From the NCBI GenBank assembly GCA_009746045.1, contig RPFO01000368.1, forward strand, positions 87,501 to 151,500: 64,000 nucleotides of DNA. Reading direction: 5' to 3'. Positions 26,767 through 36,765 of this stretch are shown in pieces. The translations under genes were made by a program, and so were the position numbers. Each line of letters starts with the position of its first letter. Within the stretch, counting starts at the first letter, position 1. The notes below the pieces were generated by a model. It did not search any database and was not told where the DNA came from. It was given only the letters and a program-made list of their open reading frames with translations. The stretch is from Mesostigma viride. Its lineage: Eukaryota > Streptophyta > Mesostigmatophyceae > Mesostigmatales > Mesostigmataceae.

Positions 26767-28170
26767 AGGTTAAAGTTTGTGTGCAAGCATAAACCTCAGG
26801 CTGATGGGGGACCACCCATTTTCCATGCTAGGCCATGTGTTACTGAGTTCAGGGGCTCTACAGAGCTGACAGAGGCTGAGCTTTATACTCCTGGTATTCA
26901 GCAAACGTCTCTCAAGGTGTTGCTTTCCTTGTTTTTGCATCAGCTTAATACAGGGAAGGATTATGTGTGTAAAGCCACAGATATCAAAAGAGCCTTTCTA
27001 AAGGGGGACCCTGCCATAGCACAGCAGGTCTGGAGAGGTCAGGTATACGTGGTGAATACTCCTAAGGTGTGGCACAGGGATATTGTTCAACCCTTGTTGA
27101 GGCCAAACCTGGGGGTTGAAGGGTTGCAGTCAGCTCCAAAAATTTTTAGGCTGTCTGCACAGGAGGTATTCATGAAGCTAGGGGCCACCTATGATGACAT
27201 TGACCCTTGCCTGTTTGTCATCCCACACCCTGATGGAATGATGATGTTTGTCTGGCATGGGGATGATCAGTTAATCTCAGGTCCTAGAGCTGCAGTGGAT
27301 GCTTTCATAGCTCAGGTGTCTGCCAGTTTTGAGATTGGCAAGCAGCTAGAGCTGGGCAAGGAGCCAGTCAAGTTCTGTGGCATGATGCTTGAGTTGCTGC
27401 AGCAGCAGGGCAGCTGGGTTTGTTCCATGCAGGCCTCTGCTGAATACATTAAGTCTTGTCTGGATGTCCTGCCTGTTCACATCACCCCTGACATGTGCCC
27501 TACCATTAGAGGCAAGCTTGGTTGGCTATGTGCTACATGTGCACCCCACCTGGCTTTTGTGAGCAGGGTAGATGATGAGGTACTACAGGAGGTAGGAGCA
27601 CGGGCAATCAAGCAGTTGTTGCATGATGGTCCACCTTTGATGCTTCACTCACTGGACCTGTTTACTCCCATTCACATCACGTGCATGATGGATAGTTCAA
27701 TGGAGTCCAGGGTAGTTACCAAGGTTCAAGCCAGAGAGGCTGGATTGTTTTTCCTGCATAACCAAGGTGGGAAGAAGTCACTAGTCTCCTGGTTCAGTAG
27801 ATTGCACAAGAGGAAAGCTGTGAGTAGCAATGTAGCTGAATGCAGGGCTGTGGTATCTTCTGTCTTGCATGCAAGGTATCTCAATCACTTGCTGGTCTGG
27901 CTTCAACACCAGGCTGGTAGCTCTGCAGGAGTGAAAGCACATTTGCTGACTGACTCTCAATCTATCATCTCTTTCCTTGCCAATCCTTTGGCTGTACACT
28001 CGGACCTGGATTGGATTGTGCTAAAACAGGAATGCAAGTACCTGGAGTCTAAAGCCCACGTCAGGGACAAAGACAATGCTGCAGATGCACTGACCAAGGT
28101 GCCACAAGCAGCAGGACCACAATACCAGGTCTTGTATGGGTTGATGAACCCTGGTTACAGTCTGAAGTGA
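26767..28170 (+). CDS. Copia-type reverse transcriptase and RNase H
   Basis: Open to a stop at 28168-28170. Copia-type RT motifs in order are ATDIKRAFLKGD (first catalytic Asp), DDIDPCLFV, and FVWHGDDQLISGP. The last occupies the YVDD position but reads HGDD. After FCGMML, the RNase H part has CMMDSS (D), AECRAVVSS (E), LLTDSQSI (D) and DNAADALTK (D), so all four acidic residues are present. The LYGLKQ segment expected between the first two RT motifs is weak (VEGLQSAPKIF). It copies element RNA into DNA in the particle. Confidence 0.8.
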   Translation, partial: RLKFVCKHKPQADGGPPIFHARPCVTEFRGSTELTEAELYTPGIQQTSLKVLLSLFLHQLNTGKDYVCKATDIKRAFLKGDPAIAQQVWRGQVYVVNTPKVWHRDIVQPLLRPNLGVEGLQSAPKIFRLSAQEVFMKLGATYDDIDPCLFVIPHPDGMMMFVWHGDDQLISGPRAAVDAFIAQVSASFEIGKQLELGKEPVKFCGMMLELLQQQGSWVCSMQASAEYIKSCLDVLPVHITPDMCPTIRGKLGWLCATCAPHLAFVSRVDDEVLQEVGARAIKQLLHDGPPLMLHSLDLFTPIHITCMMDSSMESRVVTKVQAREAGLFFLHNQGGKKSLVSWFSRLHKRKAVSSNVAECRAVVSSVLHARYLNHLLVWLQHQAGSSAGVKAHLLTDSQSIISFLANPLAVHSDLDWIVLKQECKYLESKAHVRDKDNAADALTKVPQAAGPQYQVLYGLMNPGYSLK

Positions 28171-28545
28171 CTGGCACATTGTACATGTTAGCCCATGACC
28201 CCCTGCCTAATACTGCAGCTGAAAGGCTGCAGTGGCAGCTGGGTAGTTTTCTGACAGTGAGAAGCACTGGTCTAGAAAGTTGGGACATGATGAATGTGTT
28301 ATTTATTGAATAAAATTTTGTGAGACACTTGTTTGGATGACCATGACATGCTGGGGCCTGGAGCACCCATCTCACTCAGTTAAGAAACCATGCTTGAGAC
28401 ATGGGGCCTTTTTAATGCATCTCTTGTACATGTGTGAGGTGACCTTTGGGTCCTAGTAGGTTATCTGACAGTTTTTTTAGGCATTGGGAATGGCTGCGTC
28501 CATTTGATGGCTATGTGTGTTTCTGTTGAAACCCAAAGAAAACTT

Positions 28546-28553
28546 AAAGTGGG
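28546..28553 (+). promoter_or_regulatory. Polypurine tract of copia-like element
   Basis: AAAGTGGG directly precedes the 3' LTR start AGTTAG, the expected position of the plus-strand primer. 28171-28545 holds no gene and is a 3' leader. Confidence 0.65.
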
Positions 28554-28931
28554 AGTTAGTCTAAGTCTCCCGCCTGTAGCCTAAGTGGACACGTGCCAGC
28601 ACCGCCGGCGCCCAATTGGGTACTGGGACGGTGCTGGACTAGAGCAGTCGTGGCATGGACACGTGGCTATACTCAGTATGTGATGAGCCGGTACCTCAGT
28701 ACCGGGACTGTAGTTGTCATGTTAGGACTGACTAGATCAGGTTGTAACTGATAGGCTAGTCCGTCCAGGATCAGTAAGTTAGTTTAACTTACGCAAAGTC
28801 TGGCCAGCCATCGTTGACGGCTGGCCAGCAGTATATGTGCCATTCTATCCTAATGCCAAGGTGTCTCGTCGTTCACGCACACACACGCCATTTGGCAGTG
28901 CCCGAGCATTCCAGCTTTGTGTTGCATAACT
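28554..28931 (+). repeat. 3' LTR of copia-like element
   Basis: Same length and, by eye, the same sequence as 18016-18393. Followed by the GTCTT duplication at 28932-28936. Confidence 0.93.
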
Positions 28932-29120
28932 GTCTTGACAGTATTAGTTCACGATTAACAATGGAATTCTTGCCAGACCCAGAGAGGGTACGTTATGCTG
29001 TGTATTCGGACAGTTCTTAAGAGTGTGACTCATCCTTATGTGACAGTCTTGCTCTGAGAACTGCCTTGAGCCCATAAGTCTCTAACGTTCCCCAGTCCGG
29101 CATGCGCGACCCATGGAGTG

Positions 29121-30867
29121 ATGAGTAACCCGGAGACACAACCACCGTTATCAAGTAAGAGAGTTGAAGATGCAACCACATCTTTAGCAGCTCAACGGAC
29201 GACCGGTGATGAAAGGGTTTCATCATCTACTCCCAGACGTCAACTATTTGGAGATACCACCTTAATGTCTGCTTCCCGCAGATATTCGCTGTCGGTCGGC
29301 CCAAAGTTCTCCATCTTGCCCCTCGGTGTGCAACCAGGCGAGCCCTCCTGCGTGGCATTGGTAGAGGTGGACCCCGGTTTTCCAACGTGGAAGACACGCG
29401 TTCACCAGCACCCGAATACGGTTCGGCTATTCGTTTTGGCTACAACACGGTGCCGGGGCGAGACGGCACTCGGCTAGCGGCTGACGAGCTGACAGCGGAG
29501 AAAATCCGATTACAACATGAACGTGAGGAAGCTGCGAGAGCTAGAAGTGTGGCGGAAGCGCTGGAGAAGAGTGTGGGTAGGACTATTGCGCGTGTGCAGC
29601 AACTTGAGTCGCAAGGGCAGGCGGGCGATGGGGAGTCTGTTTTCGTGGATCAACCGTCTCCTACACTGGGTACACGAAGGGTATATGCGGTTGACGCTCC
29701 TTTTGTTGATGAAGGGACAGATGTACAGGGGAATGAGCCTCCACGGCTCTCGGTGGCTGCGACAATGCCGAAGAGTCAGAATGCACCACACGCCCCAGTG
29801 ATGGAGCTCACGTCTTTGTATCCTCGTACTGTTCCTTTTCCCAAGGTGGAGTCGGTAGACAAGCTATCGCTGACCAACCTAACCCATCGCAGCTTTGACC
29901 ATTTCTCCACCAAGTTTCAGGATGTCTTCGCTATCCATTTCGCCAACTACGGGCCCAAGGCAGAGGAACGTCTCACGATGGACATCCAGAAGAGAATGGT
30001 TAGGCAGCGGATGAGCGACAGTGCCAGCGACCGGTTTGATGAGTTTTTGCGTTCTGTGGCTGGACGTGCGTGTACCGACCTCCCCTCTCTCCTATTGGGC
30101 TTTCGCCGGTTTCTGTTACCCCAGGATCAACTTCGCATGGATCGGGACGCATTGGCTAACTGTACGCAGGCTGGGTTGACGCTGCCACAGTTTGTGGAGC
30201 AATTCACCAACCTTAGGCCAAGATTCCCCAATGCTCTGACGCAGAGGCGCTTCACAGACTACTGCATGGCATGGCTCCACACGTGCGACTGGATGTGGAC
30301 AAGCACTTCTCCCAGTTCGACTACGTGGACTGGCAATGGGACAAAGTGTTGTCTTATGTGCTCACCCTCTGTCGTGTGCCTGCTTTTTCTGTCAAGTGGG
30401 AGCCTGTGGCCACGCCAGTGCCACCCATCAAGAAGTCCCTGAACCAGCTGGATGACCTCCTGGGAGAGCTCAATGCTTTGGATCCCACCCAGGGTAACTG
30501 TTTTATCTGCAACCAGCCAGGTCACTTCGCACGGGACTGCCCCAGACGGGACCAGTTTCCCCCTGCCACGAGAGGACCTTTTGGCGCCCTGCCATCTCCC
30601 AGGCCACCCAGCCTTCCTCCTGGCGTTCCTGCTGGCGATCACCGGATGCAGCCAGGGTTCCAGCCTAACTTCCAGCCCTCTGGGAGGTTCCAGTCCCGCG
30701 CTCGGCCCTTCAGCAGACAGGATAAGCGTCGGATGGTGAACGCTCTCATGCAGCTGCTGGCAGATGAGGAGGATGGGGGGGACGAGGATGAGCCTACAGC
30801 ACCACCTGAGCAGCTTTCACCATCAGGCAGTGGAGCAACTCCAGACCCACCTGAGTCAAAAAACTAG
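29121..30867 (+). pseudogene. Gag of chromovirus, two frame changes
   Basis: Three overlapping frames give one Gag-like chain. 29121-29477 is the N-terminus. 29387-30442 is helical, with KSVGRTIARVQQLESQ and the capsid-like RSFDHFSTKFQDVFAIHF...LTLPQFVEQFTNL. 30271-30867 has CFICNQPGHFARDC, a perfect CX2CX4HX4C zinc knuckle. The transitions lie near 29380-29470 and near 30260-30290. The C-terminus is Pro/Arg-rich, then acidic. It would package the chromovirus RNA. Confidence 0.75.
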
Positions 30868-30893
30868 TTGGGTCCCCAGGTCATCCTTTTGTC

Positions 30894-31511
30894 ATGGCCA
30901 GGTCTGACCTGCCTGCTGTTGACGTTAGGCCAGTGAACACTGTGGGTGCTTCTGACCCTGCTGTCCCTGTGGGGCCCCCTGTACCAGGTCACTTACTCAA
31001 GTTTCAGGCTAGGCTCCTCAACGTGCCAGTTCCCTTGGCTCAGCCAGCTTGCTTGTTTATGATTGATTCTGGTGCTGGCAGTAATTATATTGCTGCATCC
31101 TTGGTGCAGGAGTTGAAGTTGCCTGTGTTGGCCCACCCCACACCTGTCATGGTGCAGTATTCTGATGGCAGGAGAAGCTGCTCACCTGGCTACGTGCAGC
31201 TCATCTTCCAAGTTTGTTCATCCCAGACTTTGGAAGTGACAGCAGATGTCATTCCCCTCACGGCAGCAGATGTGATTTTGGGGATCCCATGGTTGTCTGA
31301 CACCAATCCTGCTATTTCTTGGCCTGACAGGGTGGTCCAGTTCAAGGATGGGACAGTATGGGATGCTACCTGTGTGTTGCCAGGGGGGAGAAGAACAGCC
31401 ACTGAGTGCTGTTCCACACAGACAGCTGTCAATGATGGCAAGGGAGGGGAAGCAGGTGCGAAAGGGTGGATCAAGAGCCGACTTTGGAGGAGAAACGGGC
31501 TGCCCTACTGA
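30894..31511 (+). CDS. Retropepsin of chromovirus pol
   Basis: The frame has CLFMIDSGAGSNYIAASLV (DSGA active site), a flap-like region, and AADVILGIPWL (the second conserved ILG.PWL). It overlaps the RT frame by 46 bases. Aspartic proteases of this type process Gag and Pol. Confidence 0.85.
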   Translation: MARSDLPAVDVRPVNTVGASDPAVPVGPPVPGHLLKFQARLLNVPVPLAQPACLFMIDSGAGSNYIAASLVQELKLPVLAHPTPVMVQYSDGRRSCSPGYVQLIFQVCSSQTLEVTADVIPLTAADVILGIPWLSDTNPAISWPDRVVQFKDGTVWDATCVLPGGRRTATECCSTQTAVNDGKGGEAGAKGWIKSRLWRRNGLPY

Positions 31512-33052
31512 AGCATGTGTGGTCTGCCAAGCATACTCTGTCTTATTTGGCCACCTATCCAGTGGAACACATCTTTTTCCTGCATTTGGTGCCTAATGAA
31601 CCTGAGTCTGCTAGTGGTCATTCTGTCAATGCTGTCAGTTCTACTGTCACCACTGAGCAACAACAGCAGCATGATGCCTTGTTGGACAGGTATGGAGCCA
31701 TCTTTGAGGACAAGATGCCCCAGTATCCTCCTGAGGGACCCATCACACATGTCATCAAGTTGGTAGAGGGTGCTCGTCCTCCTTTTGTGCCTATGTACAG
31801 GATGGGCCCTGCAGAGATGGCAGAGCTGAAGACCATACTTATTGGCCTGTTGGAGGCTGGTCTGATCCTCCCAGCTAACAGTCCTTTCAGTTCTGGGTGT
31901 TTGCTTGTACCCAAGCATGATGGGGGGTGGAGGTTGTGCATTGACCTGAGGGGACTGAACAAGGTGACTGTCAAGTCCAGGTACCCTCTGCCCAGAATTG
32001 ATGAGTTGCTGGAGAGGACTGCAGGAGCTGCCTTCTTTACCAAGTTTGACCTCAGGCATGCTTTCTGGCAGATCAGGGTGGCTACTGAGGACATCCCCAA
32101 GACGGCCTTTTCTACCCCATGGGGACAGTTCCAGTGGACAGTAATGCCCATGGGTGCCTCTAACAGTCCTGCCACTATGCAGATGTTTGTCAATGCCATC
32201 TTTGGCCACCTGACTGGAAATGCCCTGCCCCAGATCTCACCTGATCTTCGCAACCCCAGGTTCAAAGACATTGCCCACTTGTGTGACACTACCAGGGTGG
32301 TCTTCAGGACTTGTGTGGTCGTCTACCTGGACGACATTCTGGTACACTCTCGTACCTTCAGGGAGCATCTGGAGAACGTGGAGGAGGTCCTTAAGGTGAT
32401 CCATCAGTATCATCTGTCGGTGAAGAGGTCCAAGGTGGAGTGGGGCCAAGAGGTGAAGTTTCTGGGCTACCAGCTGAGCGCTGCAGGTATGACTCCTGAG
32501 GCCAGCAAGGTCTCTGCTGTTTTGGAGTGGCCTGTGTTGAAGTCAGCTCATGATGTCAAATCCTTTCTGGGCCTGGTGGGCTGGTACCGACGGTTCATCC
32601 CTGACATGGCGGCCATCTCTGGTCCCCTGTTAGCCCTGCTCAAGAAGGATGTTCCCTTTGAGTGGACTGCAGCATGCCAGCAAGCTTTTGATGTGTTGAA
32701 GCAGAAGCTTACCACTGCTCCCTTGTTGGTGGGCCCCAACCCAGACTTGCCATACCAGGTTAGGTCTGATGCCTCACAGGGTGCTATTGGTGCAGTACTA
32801 ATGCAAGATCATGGCAAGGGTCCTCAACCAGTGGAATACATGTCCAGGAGTATGACGTCTGCAGAACGTAACTACCCTGTTCATGAGCAGGAGCTGCTGG
32901 GATTGGTGGTGGCCTGTCACAAGTGGGAACACCTACTGAAGGGGGCTCAGTTTTCTGTGGCCAGCAGCGCCAAGGATGGACAGGGCAACGAGTCTATTAC
33001 CCTGATGACTGACCACAGGCCCTTGGTACATGTGTTGGAACAGACCGGATGA
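31466..33052 (+). CDS. Ty3/gypsy reverse transcriptase and RNase H
   Basis: 528 codons. RT motifs in order are SSGCLLVPKHDGGWRLCIDL, FFTKFDLRHAFWQI, FQWTVMPMGASNSPATMQ, VVVYLDDILVHS (YLDD) and FLGYQLS, then the connection GWYRRFIP. RNase H follows with QVRSDASQGAIG (D), VHEQELLGLV (E) and LMTDHRPL (D). The final part of RNase H continues in the next frame (NVVPDALSR, D). The stop TGA at 33050-33052 overlaps ATG 33049 of the next frame as ATGA. In relatives pol is one chain, so this is probably a frame change. Confidence 0.9.
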   Translation: MDQEPTLEEKRAALLKHVWSAKHTLSYLATYPVEHIFFLHLVPNEPESASGHSVNAVSSTVTTEQQQQHDALLDRYGAIFEDKMPQYPPEGPITHVIKLVEGARPPFVPMYRMGPAEMAELKTILIGLLEAGLILPANSPFSSGCLLVPKHDGGWRLCIDLRGLNKVTVKSRYPLPRIDELLERTAGAAFFTKFDLRHAFWQIRVATEDIPKTAFSTPWGQFQWTVMPMGASNSPATMQMFVNAIFGHLTGNALPQISPDLRNPRFKDIAHLCDTTRVVFRTCVVVYLDDILVHSRTFREHLENVEEVLKVIHQYHLSVKRSKVEWGQEVKFLGYQLSAAGMTPEASKVSAVLEWPVLKSAHDVKSFLGLVGWYRRFIPDMAAISGPLLALLKKDVPFEWTAACQQAFDVLKQKLTTAPLLVGPNPDLPYQVRSDASQGAIGAVLMQDHGKGPQPVEYMSRSMTSAERNYPVHEQELLGLVVACHKWEHLLKGAQFSVASSAKDGQGNESITLMTDHRPLVHVLEQTG

Positions 33053-34692
33053 GTAAGAGGATGGCTGGATGGATGGAGTTCCTGGGGGGGTTCGGACCTT
33101 TCTCTGTGAGGTACATTCCTGGTACGCAGAATGTGGTGCCTGACGCCCTGTCCAGGAGGAGGGATTTAATGGGAAGTTTTCATGAGGACTTGGACATCTG
33201 TGCTGCCCTGATTTCTGTGGTAGAGTGTGGAGCCTTGACTAGAGCTCAGGCCAACAACCAGAAGGGTTCTCAACTGTTGACACCACCTGTAGGGAATAAC
33301 GGTGGTCCCGTGATGCTCATCGACCAGGGCTTTGTCCCAGAGTTGACAGGCGTCCAGGAGGGTGTCCAGTCACTGTCTGACAGTCTGAGGAGAAGTCCTG
33401 ACGGTGTGGTGCCCACTCCCACAGTGCAGCCAGGTGAGGGAGACCCTGCTAGGCGCAGCAGAGGTAGGCCCAGGAAGTGGGTCATGGACCCTGCGTTGGT
33501 AGGCCGGTCCAAGGTGTTGGCCTCTCAGGTGATGGCAAGGCCAAAAGGGCCTATAGCTACTACTGTCTCATCCAAGCAGTTGGTGGCTAGCCCTGGGCAG
33601 GAAGAGGAGATGCAGATGCAGCCCCTGGGACCTGACAAGGACCTGGTGTTGCCTAATCCTTTAAATATTTCCCTGCTGGACGTCATCAAGGCCTTCACCA
33701 AGACGGAGGACATGGCTACTGCAGCTATTCAGAGGGGCAACTTTGGCAATAGACCTGTAGAATACTGGGAGGGCGTTCTGTATGTTCACACTCATGATGC
33801 AGAGCACACGGTGACTAGAAAAGTGTATGTGCCTGAGATGGCCATTCCCACAGTGTTACACTGTTTCCATGACGATGTGACTGCGTGTCATCCTGGTTAT
33901 GCTAAGCTACTTCATGAGGTGCAGCAGAGATTTTGGTGGCCTGGCCTTTATCAGGATGTTAAGGCCTACGTGGATTCTTGTGACTCCTGCCAGAGAAACA
34001 AGGTCAGGAACCAAGCCACGCCCATCTTTCCCATGGCTATGCCCATTCCCCTGCGTCCTTGGATCAGTGTGACTATGGATTTTATCTGTGGTCTCCCATG
34101 TCAGATGGTGGCAATGACAGGATCCTTGTGGTCATGGACAGACTTTCCAGGATGTGCCATCTGATTCCTTGCAACACTCATCTCACCGCTGCACAGTGTG
34201 TGGATTTGTTTATGAAGGAGATCTACCGTCTGCACGGCATGCCTAGAGTTATCATCACTGATCAGGACCCCCTTTGGTTGTCAGGGTTTTGGAAGTCATT
34301 CTTTGACATCCTAGACACTAAGCTGGCCTTCGGTGTGGCATACAGGTGTGCCAGTACTGGGGCGGTGGAGAGGATGAACCGAATCGTCAGGGAGTGTCAA
34401 AAGCACTATTGTACCCACGACAACAAGGACTGGGACAAGAAGCTACCTTTCATAGAATTCGCCATCAACAACTCTCCTCTGGCTCCTCACCAGATGTCCC
34501 CCTTTGTGATCTGCAATGGTCAGTGTCCCCTGACACCATTCGACTTGGAACTACCTGACAGAGACGCTGAAGGCCCTTTCCAGCGACGTCTTGGTTCAGT
34601 CCAGCAGTTGTTGGCTTCCTTCCAGGAGGCTCACAGCATCGTGGCTACCCAGATGTTGAGGACACAGGACAAGTACCTGACTAACGCCTGGC
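33049..34692 (+). pseudogene. Chromovirus RNase H end and integrase core, frameshifted
   Basis: 33049-34164 starts with the RNase H end (YIPGTQNVVPDALSR). After a ~170-residue linker containing RRSRGRPRKW comes the HHCC zinc domain (HDDVTACHPGYAKLL, CDSCQRN) and the first DDE strand (WISVTMDFICGLP). The frame changes near 34100-34120 into 34059-34766: NDRILVVMDRLSRM, VIITDQDPLWLS (second D) and TGAVERMNRIVRE (E). A short retroelement interrupts the chain at 34693. Confidence 0.8.
34682..34692. repeat. 11-bp target site duplication of short element, left
   Basis: TAACGCCTGGC is repeated at 34908-34918, bracketing the inserted short retroelement. Confidence 0.85.
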
Positions 34693-34907
34693 GTTGCTAT
34701 GACATGCTCACATGGGTCTTATTGCACCCACAGTTTGCCGGATCGTTAGCCTGTCCTTTTAGCTAGCCGCGCCCGATTGCAGCTGTGGCATGCCTTTGGC
34801 ATGAAGGAGACTGGGGGTCTCTGCCCTTTCTCCTGTAGTGCACACACAGGGATTAAAAGCACTTCGGTGCTCCGTGACTCCCCAACGGGAGCACGAGTTT
34901 AATTAAT
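34693..34907 (+). mobile_element. SINE-like / truncated LINE 3' end inserted in chromovirus integrase
   Basis: About 215 bp: GTTGCTATGACATGCTCACA start, then CAGCTGTGGCATGCC, GAAGGAGACTGGGGGTCTC, the 3' hairpin GTGCTCCGTGACTCCCCAAC...GGGAGCAC and TTAATTAATTAA. It is flanked by 11-bp duplications and matches 7053-7290 (opposite orientation). No convincing A-box/B-box pair was seen, so tRNA origin is not supported. The pol reading frame resumes right after the duplication (GTGGCCAGTCATTCC). Confidence 0.85.
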
Positions 34908-34918
34908 TAACGCCTGGC

Positions 34919-35454
34919 AGCAGACGGTGGCCAGTCATTCCTTTGTAGTTCCTGGGGACTTGGTGCTGTTGGAAGCCAACAGAGTGCTGCCTGAGAAGGA
35001 GCAGTGCAGGAAACTGCAACCACTCTGGTTGGGTCCTTACCCAGTGTTGGCAACCTTCCACTATGGTACAGTGGTCCAGGTCCAAGTGCCTTCTCACTGG
35101 AAGCTCAGGAATAATATTTTTCACCTAGCCCAGCTGAAGCTGTACAGGCGCAACACCTTACCAGGCAGATTGTCTGCCCCTTTGCCTTATGAATTGGATT
35201 CTGAGGGGGAGAAGATCTATGAAGTGGAGCGGTTGTTGGCTCACAGGGTGAAGGGGAAAGGTCGTACCAAACAGTTGCAGTTTAAGGTACACTGGAAGGG
35301 AGAGCTAGAGGTGACTGCTACGTGGCTGTGGTTGTCTGATCTCACCAACAGTCACTCTGCTGTACTAGAGTATTGTCAGCGTCATGGTATCACCTTGCCT
35401 GAGTGGTATGTCATGGGCTCTGAGCGGTGTGCTCCCCTTCATAGCTCCCAGTGA
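34919..35454 (+). pseudogene. Chromovirus integrase C-terminus with chromodomain
   Basis: After the short insertion the frame resumes with DLVLLEANR and LWLGPYPVLATF (GPY/F module), then IFHLAQLKLYRR. A chromodomain follows: YEVERLLAHRVKGKGRTKQL, QFKVHWKGELE, TWLWLSDLTN and VLEYCQ. The fold's aromatic positions (Y of YEVE, W of HWKG, and W of TWLW) are present. Chromodomains of chromovirus integrases direct insertion to methylated-histone chromatin; this role is inferred here. It ends at a stop at 35452-35454. Confidence 0.85.
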
Positions 35455-35502
35455 GCACTGCTAACACCTCTTTTTGGTGTTTTGTGTCTGTGGTTGCCAG
35501 CC

Positions 35503-36765
35503 ATGGCCGACTCCCATCCTGAGGGGACACCCAGGCCACCTGCACGAACCCAAGAGGACGTGAGGGCTACGTATGTCTTTCAGCACGACTACGCTGGCCC
35601 CAGAGCCACGGGCCCTTCGATCCAGGAAGAAGCTGGGTTTGTGGAAGCCCATTTTCTCAATCTGTTCCAGCGTATGGTACATGATCAGCAACGGCACGAG
35701 CAGCGTCACGGGGCCTTGATAACCAGGTTGATTAATGTGGAGGGTCTGGTTACTCAGATGGCAGAACACTTGAGGGCTGGGCACATTCCAACTGTGGGTT
35801 CTGCTGTGCCTGCAGTTTCTGAGGCTCCAGTAGCTCAGGAGGCTATCCCCACCCCGGTGGTCTCAGTCCCCTCCCCTACGGAGGCTCCTCCACCCCCTAA
35901 GGTGGTGGTACACTTGCCCAGGTCAGCTGTCCCAACAAAACAGGTGGAGCAGTTCTTGGACCACCGTAATTGTGCTCCTGGACAGTGCGAGTGGTGTAAA
36001 TCCTTGTACACAGCCATGCAGGCATTGGATCAGACAGTGGTGGAGGAGGGTGAACTAGTACCTGAGGGTATGGTAGAGTTGGCTCTTGACTGTCTGCCCC
36101 CCAGTCTCTGTGAGATTGGGTCACCTATGGTGGCTTACATCATGCACACCGTCTTTGCAGTGTACCCGTGGCCTTCGTTTGACATGAGGCCGGTGGAGGG
36201 CCAGGACTTGATGGAGGCTCTGCCCAGTGACTTGAGACTCGCCTTTGCAGGGCTTAAGCCAGTTGGATATTCCCAGACCTACACTGAGCTACTTGAGCAG
36301 GCTGTCAAGCAGGGAGAGTTTGACCTTACTCCGTCGTCCAACTGCTCTGTGATGTCTTGTTTTCCACACAAGGACAGCACAGTCTTTGTGGGGCTGCAGT
36401 TACCAAAGTTCCCTAACGAGCTGAGGGCCAGGCTCACACCTTTGAGGGTGCTGGTACCCATCTTGGGCGCCAGGTGGGGGCCTATCAAGGCCTTTCTACA
36501 GCTGTGGTGGGCCTATAGCAGCTGGCTATGTCGCCATAAGACTGCCAGTGGCTGGGTCTTCGATCCCCTCCGACAGGCTGTGGTCACTCTGTCCTACCCT
36601 GCCCAGTGCAGTAGGTTTTCAGCTGAGTTGGGCAAGGCTGCTGAGACCTGCTTGGATATTCAGGTCAGCAGGAACTGGCCAGATCTGGTGTCCATGGTGG
36701 AGCATTTCCCAGTGTTTGGAACGAGGGGGAAGGATATGAAGAAGGGGGATTGGTTCACTCTGTGA
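35503..36765 (+). CDS. Unknown intact ORF downstream of chromovirus pol (env position)
   Basis: 420 residues from ATG 35503 (AGCCATGGCC context), 48 bases after the pol stop. Residues about 40-90 form a helical stretch (FLNLFQRMVHDQQRHEQRHG). A Pro/Val linker follows (about 100-145), then a globular part with NCAPGQCEWCKSLY (Cys pair), LPPSLCEIGSPMVAYIMHTV and LKPVGYSQTYTELLEQAV. The C-terminal portion is Trp-rich (LQLWWAYSSWLC, and GDWFTL at the end). No signal peptide or clear membrane anchor is seen, so it does not look like an envelope protein. I do not recognise a family. It is the only long undamaged frame after pol, and 36766-37131 downstream holds no gene. Confidence 0.65.
   Translation: MADSHPEGTPRPPARTQEDVRATYVFQHDYAGPRATGPSIQEEAGFVEAHFLNLFQRMVHDQQRHEQRHGALITRLINVEGLVTQMAEHLRAGHIPTVGSAVPAVSEAPVAQEAIPTPVVSVPSPTEAPPPPKVVVHLPRSAVPTKQVEQFLDHRNCAPGQCEWCKSLYTAMQALDQTVVEEGELVPEGMVELALDCLPPSLCEIGSPMVAYIMHTVFAVYPWPSFDMRPVEGQDLMEALPSDLRLAFAGLKPVGYSQTYTELLEQAVKQGEFDLTPSSNCSVMSCFPHKDSTVFVGLQLPKFPNELRARLTPLRVLVPILGARWGPIKAFLQLWWAYSSWLCRHKTASGWVFDPLRQAVVTLSYPAQCSRFSAELGKAAETCLDIQVSRNWPDLVSMVEHFPVFGTRGKDMKKGDWFTL

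Larger units (their letters stand above)
18016..28931 (+). mobile_element. Nested copia-like LTR retrotransposon, unusual domain order
   Basis: Two 378-bp LTRs (18016-18393 and 28554-28931) begin AGTTA and end TAACT, look identical base for base, and are flanked by GTCTT. The purine tract AAAGTGGG precedes the right LTR. Inside are ORF1 (18498), a ~3.4-kb stretch without recognised genes, a basic coiled-coil ORF (22666), gag with zinc knuckles, integrase, a retropepsin-like domain, then copia-type RT and RNase H. The order gag-IN-PR-RT-RH is not the usual copia gag-PR-IN-RT-RH. Several frame changes interrupt pol. Confidence 0.9.

Noticed and set aside
34693-34907. tRNA-derived SINE head
   Set aside because: No convincing A-box/B-box pair was found in the expected spacing. 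It is kept as a short retroelement of unknown head origin.
35503-36765. Retroviral-type envelope protein
   Set aside because: No signal peptide, membrane anchor or furin-like site is visible. Only the position resembles env.
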